Positions 34,805-42,990 of a stretch of 64,000 nt of DNA are shown piece after piece (position 1 is the stretch's first letter; the number at the start of each line of letters is the position of its first letter). The position numbers were made by a program, and so were the translations under genes. Under the pieces are notes generated by a model, which worked only from the letters and a program-made list of their open reading frames with translations, made no database searches and was not told the DNA's origin. This DNA comes from Saprospiraceae bacterium UBA2365 (GTDB taxonomy: Bacteria; Bacteroidota; Bacteroidia; Chitinophagales; Saprospiraceae), in the NCBI GenBank assembly GCA_002344345.1, contig DDTL01000179.1:18330-82329 (forward strand), read 5' to 3'.

Positions 34805-35878
34805 TTATTGATAAACCCTCACATAATCTATCTCAAAAACAGATTGCTCAAATGACGGCTCTATGGTTCCCCCAAAATTTCCTCCCATAGCACAATTCAT
34901 GATAATAAAATAGGGTTGATTAAAGGGTAAGGAAGCTGCATTGGCAAAAGTGTAATATAGCTGATCATCCACAAAAAACCTAATGTAATCTGCTGACCAG
35001 TCAACTTTATATACATGAAATTCCTTGGTAACATTCTCAATCATGACGGTACCTCCGTCGGGATTGCTGCCACTATGACCAGGATGATGCACCGTTCCGT
35101 AAATTTTATTTAGTTGATTTCCAACATGTTCCATCACATCTATTTCTCCGCATGCTGGCCAACCCACACTTCCGATATTGTTACCCAACATCCAAAGTGC
35201 CGGCCAAGTGCCTTTTCCTTCCGGCAATTTTGCCCTGAATTCAATGATCCCATACTTAAATGTGAAAAAATCTCTGGAGATCATCCGGGCTGAAGTGTAT
35301 CCAAATCCCTGAAAGTTTTCTTTTAAAGTTTTTATTTTTAAAACGCCATTTTCTACAATGGCATTAACTGGCCTCGAAGTGTAATACTGTTTTTCATTGT
35401 TTCCCCATCCGTTTGATCCATTACCAATCTCAAAAGACCATTTTTTATTATCCGGGGTACCGTTGTATTCAAATTCATCAGACCAAAGCAAAGCTGCTTT
35501 TACATAAACCGTTATCATCATTGATTCAGAAACGAATTTAGTCCCATTATATGCAGAAACCACTACTTTATAATCAGTTGTCCCTATTTTCTTGCATTTA
35601 TAATCAAAAACGCCAGTATTTGACTCAATCAACTCCTGATCGATCAATATCTTATAGTTTTTGACATGGTCAGCAGATAATTTAAATGAAATAATTCCGC
35701 TTCCGTCCCCGCATGGGAGATCTGCCGATTTACCAGCTAAATCAAAATTTATTTTCAGATTGGATGGAATCAATGTGTTATCATCACCTTCCGCAGGATC
35801 TGTACATGAAAATGAATAAATTGAAAAAAAAATGATGAATGCAAGAAAGCTTTTGGAAAAAATTCGGAAATTATTCAT
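34805..35878 (-). CDS. GH16 laminarinase-type endo-beta-glucanase lipoprotein
   Basis: 357 aa. Lipobox YSFSC, Cys25. Residues 35-127 form a PKD-like domain with a CGDGSG motif; the catalytic GH16 domain covers about 128-357. The active-site block is GEIDVMEHVG with nucleophile Glu245, Asp247 and acid/base Glu250, the form with an extra residue typical of laminarinases. GTWPALWMLG and VYKVDWSADYIRFFVDDQ flank it. It cleaves beta-1,3 (or mixed 1,3-1,4) glucan. The N-terminal domain resembles the one in the lipoprotein encoded just upstream, suggesting shared carbohydrate or protein contacts. A hairpin at 35926 separates it from the transport part of the operon. Confidence 0.93.
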   Translation of the reverse strand: MNNFRIFSKSFLAFIIFFSIYSFSCTDPAEGDDNTLIPSNLKINFDLAGKSADLPCGDGSGIISFKLSADHVKNYKILIDQELIESNTGVFDYKCKKIGTTDYKVVVSAYNGTKFVSESMMITVYVKAALLWSDEFEYNGTPDNKKWSFEIGNGSNGWGNNEKQYYTSRPVNAIVENGVLKIKTLKENFQGFGYTSARMISRDFFTFKYGIIEFRAKLPEGKGTWPALWMLGNNIGSVGWPACGEIDVMEHVGNQLNKIYGTVHHPGHSGSNPDGGTVMIENVTKEFHVYKVDWSADYIRFFVDDQLYYTFANAASLPFNQPYFIIMNCAMGGNFGGTIEPSFEQSVFEIDYVRVYQ

Positions 35879-35925
35879 TTATAAAAATTATGGGGGTATA
35901 AATATCTTTTTTTATCAATAAGTAA

Positions 35926-35955
35926 ATCCAGGCACTCCGATTGAAGTGCCTGGAT
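35926..35955 (-). terminator. Intercistronic hairpin between transport and enzyme genes of the glucan locus
   Basis: ATCCAGGCACT and AGTGCCTGGAT form an 11-bp perfect stem around an 8-base loop. On the transcribed (minus) strand it follows the 35976-36896 gene. The T run after it is interrupted, so partial termination or 3' end protection is more likely than full stop. It would keep SusC/SusD-side transcripts above those of the hydrolases. Confidence 0.6.
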
Positions 35956-35975
35956 TCTGTTCTCAACTTGTATTA

Positions 35976-36896
35976 CTATTGTTTTGGTACCATCGTAAGA
36001 TACCATGCATTTCCTGTTTCAGTACCCTGTACTCTAAGTTTCATGACATTTGCATCGATCGATAAAATCTCATATTCATCCAGCAAAGCTCCGTATCCGA
36101 TATAAATATCTTTGCCGCCAAGTTTTATAATGGTATTCGTTGAACCACTATTGGTTGCGCTTGTGGGAATGAATGCAAAGCTATTCGTTCCTCCGTTATA
36201 GGCATAACAACCTTCATCTCCTGATGCCGGAATGCCGGGCAGATTGGTCAATGCACCAGTTTTGGTGAATGCACCATCCGGATTGTCTACCAGCAGACTA
36301 AAATTACTTCCTGATTTAATAAATGTAAATGTTGAAGTGTAGAAACAATTGCAACAGCCAACTTTTTCATTTACGCCTGCCTGCCACCAAACAGGCTCTC
36401 TGTTATCCCATGGGCCAACTCCAAAATGGCCAAAAACACTCTTATCAACTATCCAGGTTTTAGAAGCATTATTGGTGAGATTGGTGACCAGTGCAGCAGC
36501 TGGCTGAAAATCACTTTTAACAGTGATAGCTTTAGTTGCGACAGTAGAAGTACCTCCTGCTCCATAAGCGATGACTGTAATGTTGTAGGTATTTGTACCA
36601 AGAGAAGTGTACTTTTTGGTCACTGTTCCTTTCTCCAGCGGCACAAAGTTTGGATTAGGAGTATTACCAAAATCAATTTTGAATGCCAGAGCATCTTTAG
36701 CAGATGCGGTTATGGTTACATCACCAGATCCGTCACCGTTAGGATTCTGAGCATTCTGCCCGGCAATAGTCGTTGTAATGGTCAGTTCGGAAGGTGCTTT
36801 CAGATCACCCAGGCTGTATTCTTCTTTTTCACAGGAAAGAAAGCAAATGCTTAATACTGGAAAAAGGAATAATATTAATTTAAATTTTGTCCTCAT
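35976..36896 (-). CDS. PKD-domain surface glycan-binding lipoprotein
   Basis: 306 aa. Lipobox CFLSC, Cys22. Residues about 35-130 are a PKD-like domain with an NGDGSGDVTIT motif and the IDFGN strand. The C-terminal 170 residues begin SKTWIVDKSVFGHFGVGP and contain a cysteine cluster (KVGCCNCFY), a module seen in Bacteroidota lipoproteins next to glucanases. No hydrolase residues are visible. It sits in the SusE/F position of the locus, 25 bp after the second PKD lipoprotein, and would bind glucan at the surface. The PKD domain shares GDGSG with that of the GH16 enzyme. Confidence 0.82.
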   Translation of the reverse strand: MRTKFKLILFLFPVLSICFLSCEKEEYSLGDLKAPSELTITTTIAGQNAQNPNGDGSGDVTITASAKDALAFKIDFGNTPNPNFVPLEKGTVTKKYTSLGTNTYNITVIAYGAGGTSTVATKAITVKSDFQPAAALVTNLTNNASKTWIVDKSVFGHFGVGPWDNREPVWWQAGVNEKVGCCNCFYTSTFTFIKSGSNFSLLVDNPDGAFTKTGALTNLPGIPASGDEGCYAYNGGTNSFAFIPTSATNSGSTNTIIKLGGKDIYIGYGALLDEYEILSIDANVMKLRVQGTETGNAWYLTMVPKQ

Positions 36897-36921
36897 ATTA
36901 ATTCAATTTTATTGAATGAAA

Positions 36922-38037
36922 TTAATTAGATTGGGAGATGTTGTCTAAATAAATGACTTCTCCTTCTCCGTTAGCTACATCATTATACCTGAAAACCAAT
37001 TGTTTGAAGGTCGTTCCTGCAGGAATTCCCAGTGCCCCAAAATCAAAAACCAATTCTTCCCATTCATTTGCTTTTGTGTTGGCAACTTTCAATATTTGAT
37101 TAGCAACCCCATTACTGCCCTGTTCCAGTTCAACATTGACCGCCTTCCCTATTTCTGTTGAATAGATATGCACCAGGATCTTTGAACCATCATCAATATT
37201 GATTGGAACTCCGTTTGGCAGACTGAGTGGAGTCCATGTTCCACCCCAACCGGGTGCGTTGACTGCTTTGGTATACTTTCTGACTGTTGCAGATGTATTG
37301 ATGCCCCCTGGAAATGGGTTAGCAACCTGCCCGACGCTGACATCGCCAAAAGTTCCGCCAATATTATAGTTCTGTATCGGACTTTCATAGGTAATTGGCA
37401 GTGAAAAAGGTGCAAATACTATGATCGGATAAGTGACTGTGGTTTTTGCAGCGCCACCGCTCAATGCAATAACCGTTAAGGTGTATACACCAGGTGAATA
37501 AGTATGAGGAGCAACTGAAAAAGTACCACCTAAAGTTCCTTCCATATTCACAGGCACCTCATTAGCACCTCCATCTCCCCAAAGAACCTGGAAACCATTA
37601 GCATAATCTGCTTTTGCGGTCAGCACCATTGTGGTACCTTCGAAATTCCAGGTAGCTGATACATTTTCAGGTGCAACATAAGTCATTTGCAATGGGTAAG
37701 TTTTGACTGTTTCTTTACCTGCCAGATCAAAATAATTGACAGTCACGGTATAATTACCTTCAGGATAATTGTGGGAAGCGCTCAATCCTGCTTTTAAAGT
37801 AACCGGATTTGAGCTTCCATGTCCAAAACTAACTTTTGAATAGGTAATTCCTTCTCCGACAGGTTTGATAGTAACTAATCCTGAATTGTCCCTGGTGATG
37901 GTAAAAATACCATCATGTGCAGCAGAACCAATGCTGTCCAAAAAGGAAAGATCGTCATCAATACCATCCGGAATAGTACAGCTCCATGTCAGAAAAAGCA
38001 TTAAAATCAAACTTAAAATAAATATTCTATTTTTCAT
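36922..38037 (-). CDS. PKD and CBM-like surface glycan-binding lipoprotein (SusE-position)
   Basis: 371 aa. Lipobox FLTWSC, Cys20. Two PKD-like domains at about 30-125 and 130-205 (VSFGHGSSN and VLWGDGGANE strands). A C-terminal jelly-roll at about 215-371 (YNIGGTFGDVSVGQVANP, LVFDFGALGIPAGTTFKQLV, EVIYLDNIS) resembles carbohydrate-binding modules that precede GH16 enzymes. No catalytic motif. It follows the SusD gene by 19 bp. The likely role is to hold beta-glucan chains near the SusCD transporter. Sequence does not identify a named SusE family, so position and domains carry the call. Confidence 0.82.
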   Translation of the reverse strand: MKNRIFILSLILMLFLTWSCTIPDGIDDDLSFLDSIGSAAHDGIFTITRDNSGLVTIKPVGEGITYSKVSFGHGSSNPVTLKAGLSASHNYPEGNYTVTVNYFDLAGKETVKTYPLQMTYVAPENVSATWNFEGTTMVLTAKADYANGFQVLWGDGGANEVPVNMEGTLGGTFSVAPHTYSPGVYTLTVIALSGGAAKTTVTYPIIVFAPFSLPITYESPIQNYNIGGTFGDVSVGQVANPFPGGINTSATVRKYTKAVNAPGWGGTWTPLSLPNGVPINIDDGSKILVHIYSTEIGKAVNVELEQGSNGVANQILKVANTKANEWEELVFDFGALGIPAGTTFKQLVFRYNDVANGEGEVIYLDNISQSN

Positions 38038-38056
38038 AATTCAATCTGTTTATGGA

Positions 38057-39565
38057 TTAATTGTAGTTTGGATTTTGCACCAATTTAGTATTTTCTAACT
38101 CTTTGTACGGAATCGGAAAGATTTCATTTTTGCCGGCAACAAATCCCCTTGGACCTAGTTTTGCACTGGCATCACCCCAACGAACCAGGTCAAAAAACCT
38201 GAATCCTTCTCCGGCTAATTCTCTCCTGCGTTCAGCTTTGATGGCTTCCATTGAAACGGGCACTGAAGGTAAACCCACCCGGACCCTTACTGCATCCAGT
38301 AAGGCCTGAGCTCTGGCGCCGCTTGCACCTAATGCTTCTGCTTCCATCAAATATGTATCAGCGAGGCGAATGATATAGGTATTTTGTTTGTAATTTAATA
38401 CAGCATCTCCGGTACCCGTAGAGACATCAGAAATTCTGGGGGTAAATTTATTCAGAAAATACCCGGTATTTTGATATCCTTCAGTATAATTCACCTTTCC
38501 AGCTTCTTTCATTGATTTGATATCCAGTACAGTAGATTCAAAACGCGGATCATCTTTCATAAAATCGTATAAATCCTGTGTGATTACGTTAAAACTCCAT
38601 CCTGAAGGTAAATCAGGAGCATCAGCACCTATTTTAACATAACCTCTTGGACCAACCATGACATTTACGGTATTTCCCTCATCAGCACTGCTTCCCCAGT
38701 TGCCCCAGTATGAACTTCCAACACTTGAATGACTGGTTTCCAGAATGGATTCAGCATTGAATCTATTAGCAACGACCCATAAGTCATTAAAATTCGAAAG
38801 TAATTTATTTCCATACTGATTTGTTTGACCCGGTGTGCCATTTACCTCAGCAAATTGGGCAGCAGCCAAACTTTTCTTACCATCATACAAATATACTTTT
38901 CCAAGTAAAGCCTGTGCAGCGCCTTTATTCAGCCTGCCCTTTTCAGCAGCAGGTACTGTTGCGGGCAGATCAGGAATTGCTTCATTCAAATCTTTTACGA
39001 TCTGAACATAAACATCTGCAGGATCAGCCTGAACCTGTTCATACATATTGGCAGGAGTCAATGGCTCCAGTATCAAAGGAATGTTTTTGAACATGATCAC
39101 CAGGTTAAAATAATAAAGAGCTCTCAAAGCTTTGGTTTCAGCAACAAATCGTGTTTTAAGTGCTTCATCCATAGGAACATCAGGCAATTTTTGAAGGAGT
39201 ACATTTGCTCTGAAAATACCCTGATAATAGTCATTCCAAAAACTGGGAGGAATGGTATTGCTGTTTTGTGTATAATTTGAGAATGACTGAATTCCCACAC
39301 CGTCTGTTGCACCACCACCACCTGCATAATGGTCATCAGAACCAGCATTCATCATTGTGATCATGTTCTCAAATCCTCCTGAATTTTTCCTCAGAAGATC
39401 ATATACAGAAATCAGACCGGCAAAAGCCTCATCCTGATTTTGGTAATAGGCACTTTCCAACGGCTTACCCTCAGGTTGGACTTCCAGAAAATCATCGCTG
39501 CAGGATGAGATCATAGAAATAAAGAAAGCACCGATTAATAATGTTATATAAATATTTTTGTTCAT
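38057..39565 (-). CDS. susD: SusD/RagB-family outer-membrane nutrient-binding lipoprotein
   Basis: 502 aa. Lipobox SMISSC, Cys22. Classic SusD features are the DDFLEVQPEGKPLESAYYQN start, a helical TPR-like N-terminal half with RFVAETKALRALYYFNLV (residues about 115-135), and the C-terminal block RRRELAGEGFRFFDLVRWGDA followed by an EIFPIPYKEL ending. SusD forms the lid of the SusC channel and binds oligosaccharide. It lies 6 bp after susC. Specificity for a beta-glucan is inferred from the hydrolases downstream. Confidence 0.95.
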   Translation of the reverse strand: MNKNIYITLLIGAFFISMISSCSDDFLEVQPEGKPLESAYYQNQDEAFAGLISVYDLLRKNSGGFENMITMMNAGSDDHYAGGGGATDGVGIQSFSNYTQNSNTIPPSFWNDYYQGIFRANVLLQKLPDVPMDEALKTRFVAETKALRALYYFNLVIMFKNIPLILEPLTPANMYEQVQADPADVYVQIVKDLNEAIPDLPATVPAAEKGRLNKGAAQALLGKVYLYDGKKSLAAAQFAEVNGTPGQTNQYGNKLLSNFNDLWVVANRFNAESILETSHSSVGSSYWGNWGSSADEGNTVNVMVGPRGYVKIGADAPDLPSGWSFNVITQDLYDFMKDDPRFESTVLDIKSMKEAGKVNYTEGYQNTGYFLNKFTPRISDVSTGTGDAVLNYKQNTYIIRLADTYLMEAEALGASGARAQALLDAVRVRVGLPSVPVSMEAIKAERRRELAGEGFRFFDLVRWGDASAKLGPRGFVAGKNEIFPIPYKELENTKLVQNPNYN

Positions 39566-39571
39566 ATCTTC

Positions 39572-42500
39572 CTATTTAAATTGTACATTAATACCAACAT
39601 TATAAGATTTAGCCTGAGGATAATAACCCTTATCGATACCGGATACATCTCCGCCAATTTCAGGATCATACCCTGTGTATTCTGTCCATGTAAATATATT
39701 TTCAGCACTCAGATACAATCTGATCTTATCAATACCAAGCTTACTTGAAACTCCTTTTGGCAAAGTATAACCCAATTGGATCAGTTTCAATCTTAAAAAG
39801 TCACCATTCTGTAAATAGAAATCTGACATTTTGCCGAAATTTCCATTTTCATCCAGATTCGTAAGCCTTGGATAATCATCTGAAGTGCCTTCTCCATGCC
39901 AACGGGACAAAGCTTCCGTCTGGTAATTGCTGTTCAGAATGTCCAGCCTCCTGAGTCCCTGGAAGATTTTATTTCCTGCCATTCCCTGTGCGAAAATCAA
40001 CAGATCCAATCCTTTATAATCAGCGTTGAGTGTCAGGCCAAATGTGTATTTCGGAATGGGATTGCCAAGAAATACTTTGTCCTCATCCGTGATGGTACCA
40101 TCTTCATTAGAATCAACCCATTTGAAATCACCAGGTTTTGCATTCGGCTGGATCAATGTTCCTTCAGCATTTTTATAGGCATTGATTTCATCATAATTCT
40201 GGAAAATTCCATCGGTCTGGTATCCGTAGAATGCATTATATGGCTGACCTACCTGTGTTCTGGTTACTGGTCCCATAGATTGAAATCCTGCTGTCTGTGT
40301 GGTGATGAAGTCAATTCCATTTCCTAAGAAAGTCACCTCATTGTTCAAAGTTGAGAAGTTTCCACTTGCATTGAAATTCAACTGATTAAACCTTTTCCTG
40401 TAACTGAGTTCCAATTCAATACCTGTATTTTTCATATCTGCTACGTTTGCAAATGGATTTCCTGCCGAACCAACATAACCCGGTAATACTACTTCCTGGA
40501 GAATACCTATGGTCGTTTTTTGGTACCAGTCGAAGGTGAATTTCATATCTTCGAAAAGTCTGGCTTCAAATCCAACGTTTGTTTGCCTTGTTTCTTCCCA
40601 TTTCAGGTCAGGGTTGGACGGAGCATCCGGGCTGGAACCTGAATAAATGATCAGGCCTTCAGGTCCAAATGTATAGTTCCTTCCCCCACCAATGGTTGAT
40701 AGATATGAAAATTTCCTGAATCTGTCATTTCCAGTTGCGCCGTATCCTCCTCTGAATTTCAAAAAGTTGATCACAACATTATCAACCCAGAATTTCTCTT
40801 CAGAAACAACCCATCCGAGTGAAAATGAAGGGAAAATACCGTATTTATTGTTGGCTCCAAAATTGGTTGAACCGTCTCTCCTGATAATACCTGTAAACAG
40901 ATATTTTTCACTGAAATTGTAATTAACCCTTGCAAACAAACTACTAACTCTGTGTGGTTCTGAAGTATAAGCATAACCTGTTTTATCAGATGCAGGTATA
41001 TCATAGTTGAACGAAGCCTGTTTGTAATCATTGGTTGGTAATCCTGAATGTACTACCGTCAAACCTACTGGATTATCGTCCTGATAGGCACCCTGACCAA
41101 GCAGGATATTGACATCATGTCCGTTGAAGTTGTTGCCATAAGTAATGGTATTCTCAACGTTCCATGCAAATAGTTTATTTGAACTCCTGGACATATTGTT
41201 TTTCAGGTTGGCATAAGTTGCATTCAGATAAAATTCAGGATAAAAACCTTCACCTCCCCAAAATGCCATTTTACCACCTACTGAAGACTTTACTTTCAAA
41301 TTTTTCAGTATGTTCGCTTCAAGAAAAGCATTCCCAACAAAATCATCACCTACGCCATATTGGCCTAACCGCGTTTTTGCATAGGCCAATGGGTTGGACA
41401 TTTCCTGTCCGACTGTGGTTGGAATACCTACAGATATCCCATATGGCTGGCCGTTTTCATCACGGAAAGCAGTTTCGGGATAATAACTAGTATTATTAGC
41501 TCTTACAGGATCTGTTTCCACCAAAGGTGTAATTGGATCCAGATTGATGGCAGAGCTCAAAGGTCCACCATATTCACTGTTGGTATTTCCGATACCAACA
41601 GATTTTTGATGGCTGTAGCCCAAAGATTGTCCCACTGTAAAAATTTTAGACAATTTGTGAGTTGAATTCAATCTGAAATTCCTTTTACTGTAATTGGAGA
41701 TTTCAGGCATTACGATTCCTTCAATATCCTGAGTTCCGAATGACAAATAAAAATTGGAAATATTGTTACCTCCACTGATATTTATCTCATGAGTACTCTT
41801 GGGCGCTCTGTCACTAAATATTGCTTTCTGCCAGTCAGTTCCGGTTCCTAAAGCCGATAAATCAGTATACAACACATCCCCTCCTGCATTGATGGATTTT
41901 TCATTCATCAACGCAGCATATTGGGTTGCATTAAGCAACTTTAAAGTATTTGCGGGAGCGGAAACACCATACGTACCACTGTAACCAACATTTATTTTAC
42001 CTTCTTTACCCTTTTTTGTTGTAACCAATATCACACCTGAAGCAGATCTGGCACCATAAATAGCCAGAGACGCTGCATCCTTCAACACCTCAATAGATTC
42101 AATGTCGGATTGGTTAAGGAAACCGATGTCATCATTGATAACGACACCGTCAACAACCCACAGTGGATTGTTTCCGCCGTATCCGTTGAAAGAAGTGATA
42201 CCTCTTACCCTGATAGTAGATGAAGATCCGGGCTGACCGGCATTTGCTGCGATGTAAACCCCGGAGGTCCTACCCTGAAGGACATGTTCCACCCTTCCGA
42301 TATTAGGCAGGTTTTCAATATCCTGAGCCTTAATGCTGGAAATAGCTCCGGTAACAACACTTTTCTTTTGAGTACCGTAACCTACCACAACAACTTCCTC
42401 CAAAGTTGTTTTTTCAACTTCAAGGGAAATTGAAAGTGAATTTGATGTGATCTGTACTTCTTTTGTTACATACCCCAGATAACTAACAATAAGTACATCA

Positions 42501-42721
42501 TAACCCTCAGGCACTTTGAGACTGAATTTCCCATCCACATCAGTTGATGTGCCTTCTGAAGTCCCTTTTAAAAGCACATTCGCCCCGATCAACAGTTCTC
42601 CATCACCTGTCACCACGCCGGATACAAGCCGTTGAGCATGCATGGAGCCCACCAAGATGAAAAATGCCAGTAAAAAGAAGAGTAATTTACTAAATCTCTT
42701 TAGAAATTGCATTTTGTACAT
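39572..42721 (-). CDS. susC: SusC/RagA-family TonB-dependent outer-membrane transporter
   Basis: 1049 aa. Signal peptide with cleavage near SMHAQ. A carboxypeptidase-D-like domain (about 30-110: GANVLLKGTSEGTSTDVDGK) is followed by the SusC signature TTLEEVVVVGYGTQKKSVVT. The plug carries LQGRTSGVYI, PLWVVDGVVI and DAASLAIYGARSASGVILV. A 22-strand barrel ends in aromatic-terminated strands (SYNVGINVQFK). It imports oligosaccharides with energy from TonB-ExbBD. Met4 (42712) is an equally possible start. In the 269-bp gap upstream, an imperfect palindrome GCAAATTAATTTTGC at 42764-42778 overlaps a TAATTTG -7-like box. It is the first gene of the locus. Confidence 0.95.
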   Translation of the reverse strand: MYKMQFLKRFSKLLFFLLAFFILVGSMHAQRLVSGVVTGDGELLIGANVLLKGTSEGTSTDVDGKFSLKVPEGYDVLIVSYLGYVTKEVQITSNSLSISLEVEKTTLEEVVVVGYGTQKKSVVTGAISSIKAQDIENLPNIGRVEHVLQGRTSGVYIAANAGQPGSSSTIRVRGITSFNGYGGNNPLWVVDGVVINDDIGFLNQSDIESIEVLKDAASLAIYGARSASGVILVTTKKGKEGKINVGYSGTYGVSAPANTLKLLNATQYAALMNEKSINAGGDVLYTDLSALGTGTDWQKAIFSDRAPKSTHEINISGGNNISNFYLSFGTQDIEGIVMPEISNYSKRNFRLNSTHKLSKIFTVGQSLGYSHQKSVGIGNTNSEYGGPLSSAINLDPITPLVETDPVRANNTSYYPETAFRDENGQPYGISVGIPTTVGQEMSNPLAYAKTRLGQYGVGDDFVGNAFLEANILKNLKVKSSVGGKMAFWGGEGFYPEFYLNATYANLKNNMSRSSNKLFAWNVENTITYGNNFNGHDVNILLGQGAYQDDNPVGLTVVHSGLPTNDYKQASFNYDIPASDKTGYAYTSEPHRVSSLFARVNYNFSEKYLFTGIIRRDGSTNFGANNKYGIFPSFSLGWVVSEEKFWVDNVVINFLKFRGGYGATGNDRFRKFSYLSTIGGGRNYTFGPEGLIIYSGSSPDAPSNPDLKWEETRQTNVGFEARLFEDMKFTFDWYQKTTIGILQEVVLPGYVGSAGNPFANVADMKNTGIELELSYRKRFNQLNFNASGNFSTLNNEVTFLGNGIDFITTQTAGFQSMGPVTRTQVGQPYNAFYGYQTDGIFQNYDEINAYKNAEGTLIQPNAKPGDFKWVDSNEDGTITDEDKVFLGNPIPKYTFGLTLNADYKGLDLLIFAQGMAGNKIFQGLRRLDILNSNYQTEALSRWHGEGTSDDYPRLTNLDENGNFGKMSDFYLQNGDFLRLKLIQLGYTLPKGVSSKLGIDKIRLYLSAENIFTWTEYTGYDPEIGGDVSGIDKGYYPQAKSYNVGINVQFK

Positions 42722-42990
42722 AGTCTTTCATTTTTTGTTAAAAATTGATTCATACACTACATTGCAAATTAATTTTGCATCAATTAACAATGCCTCGCAA
42801 TTTATAAAGAATTCATTTGCGACAACATTAATTGGCCTATACAAAAACTATACATCCATACAATTTATACCAGCGAAATTAGCAGAAATTTAATGTTGAT
42901 TGATAATAAGTTAAAAAATACCCGTTTGCAAATTAAAACAGAAACAACCGGGTTTTAAAATATGATGTACTTTTGTATGGATTGTAAAAT

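Noticed and set aside
42764..42778. Operator palindrome upstream of susC
   Set aside because: GCAAATTAATTTTGC is imperfect and AT-rich and partly overlaps a -7-like box; not enough to list as a site on its own.
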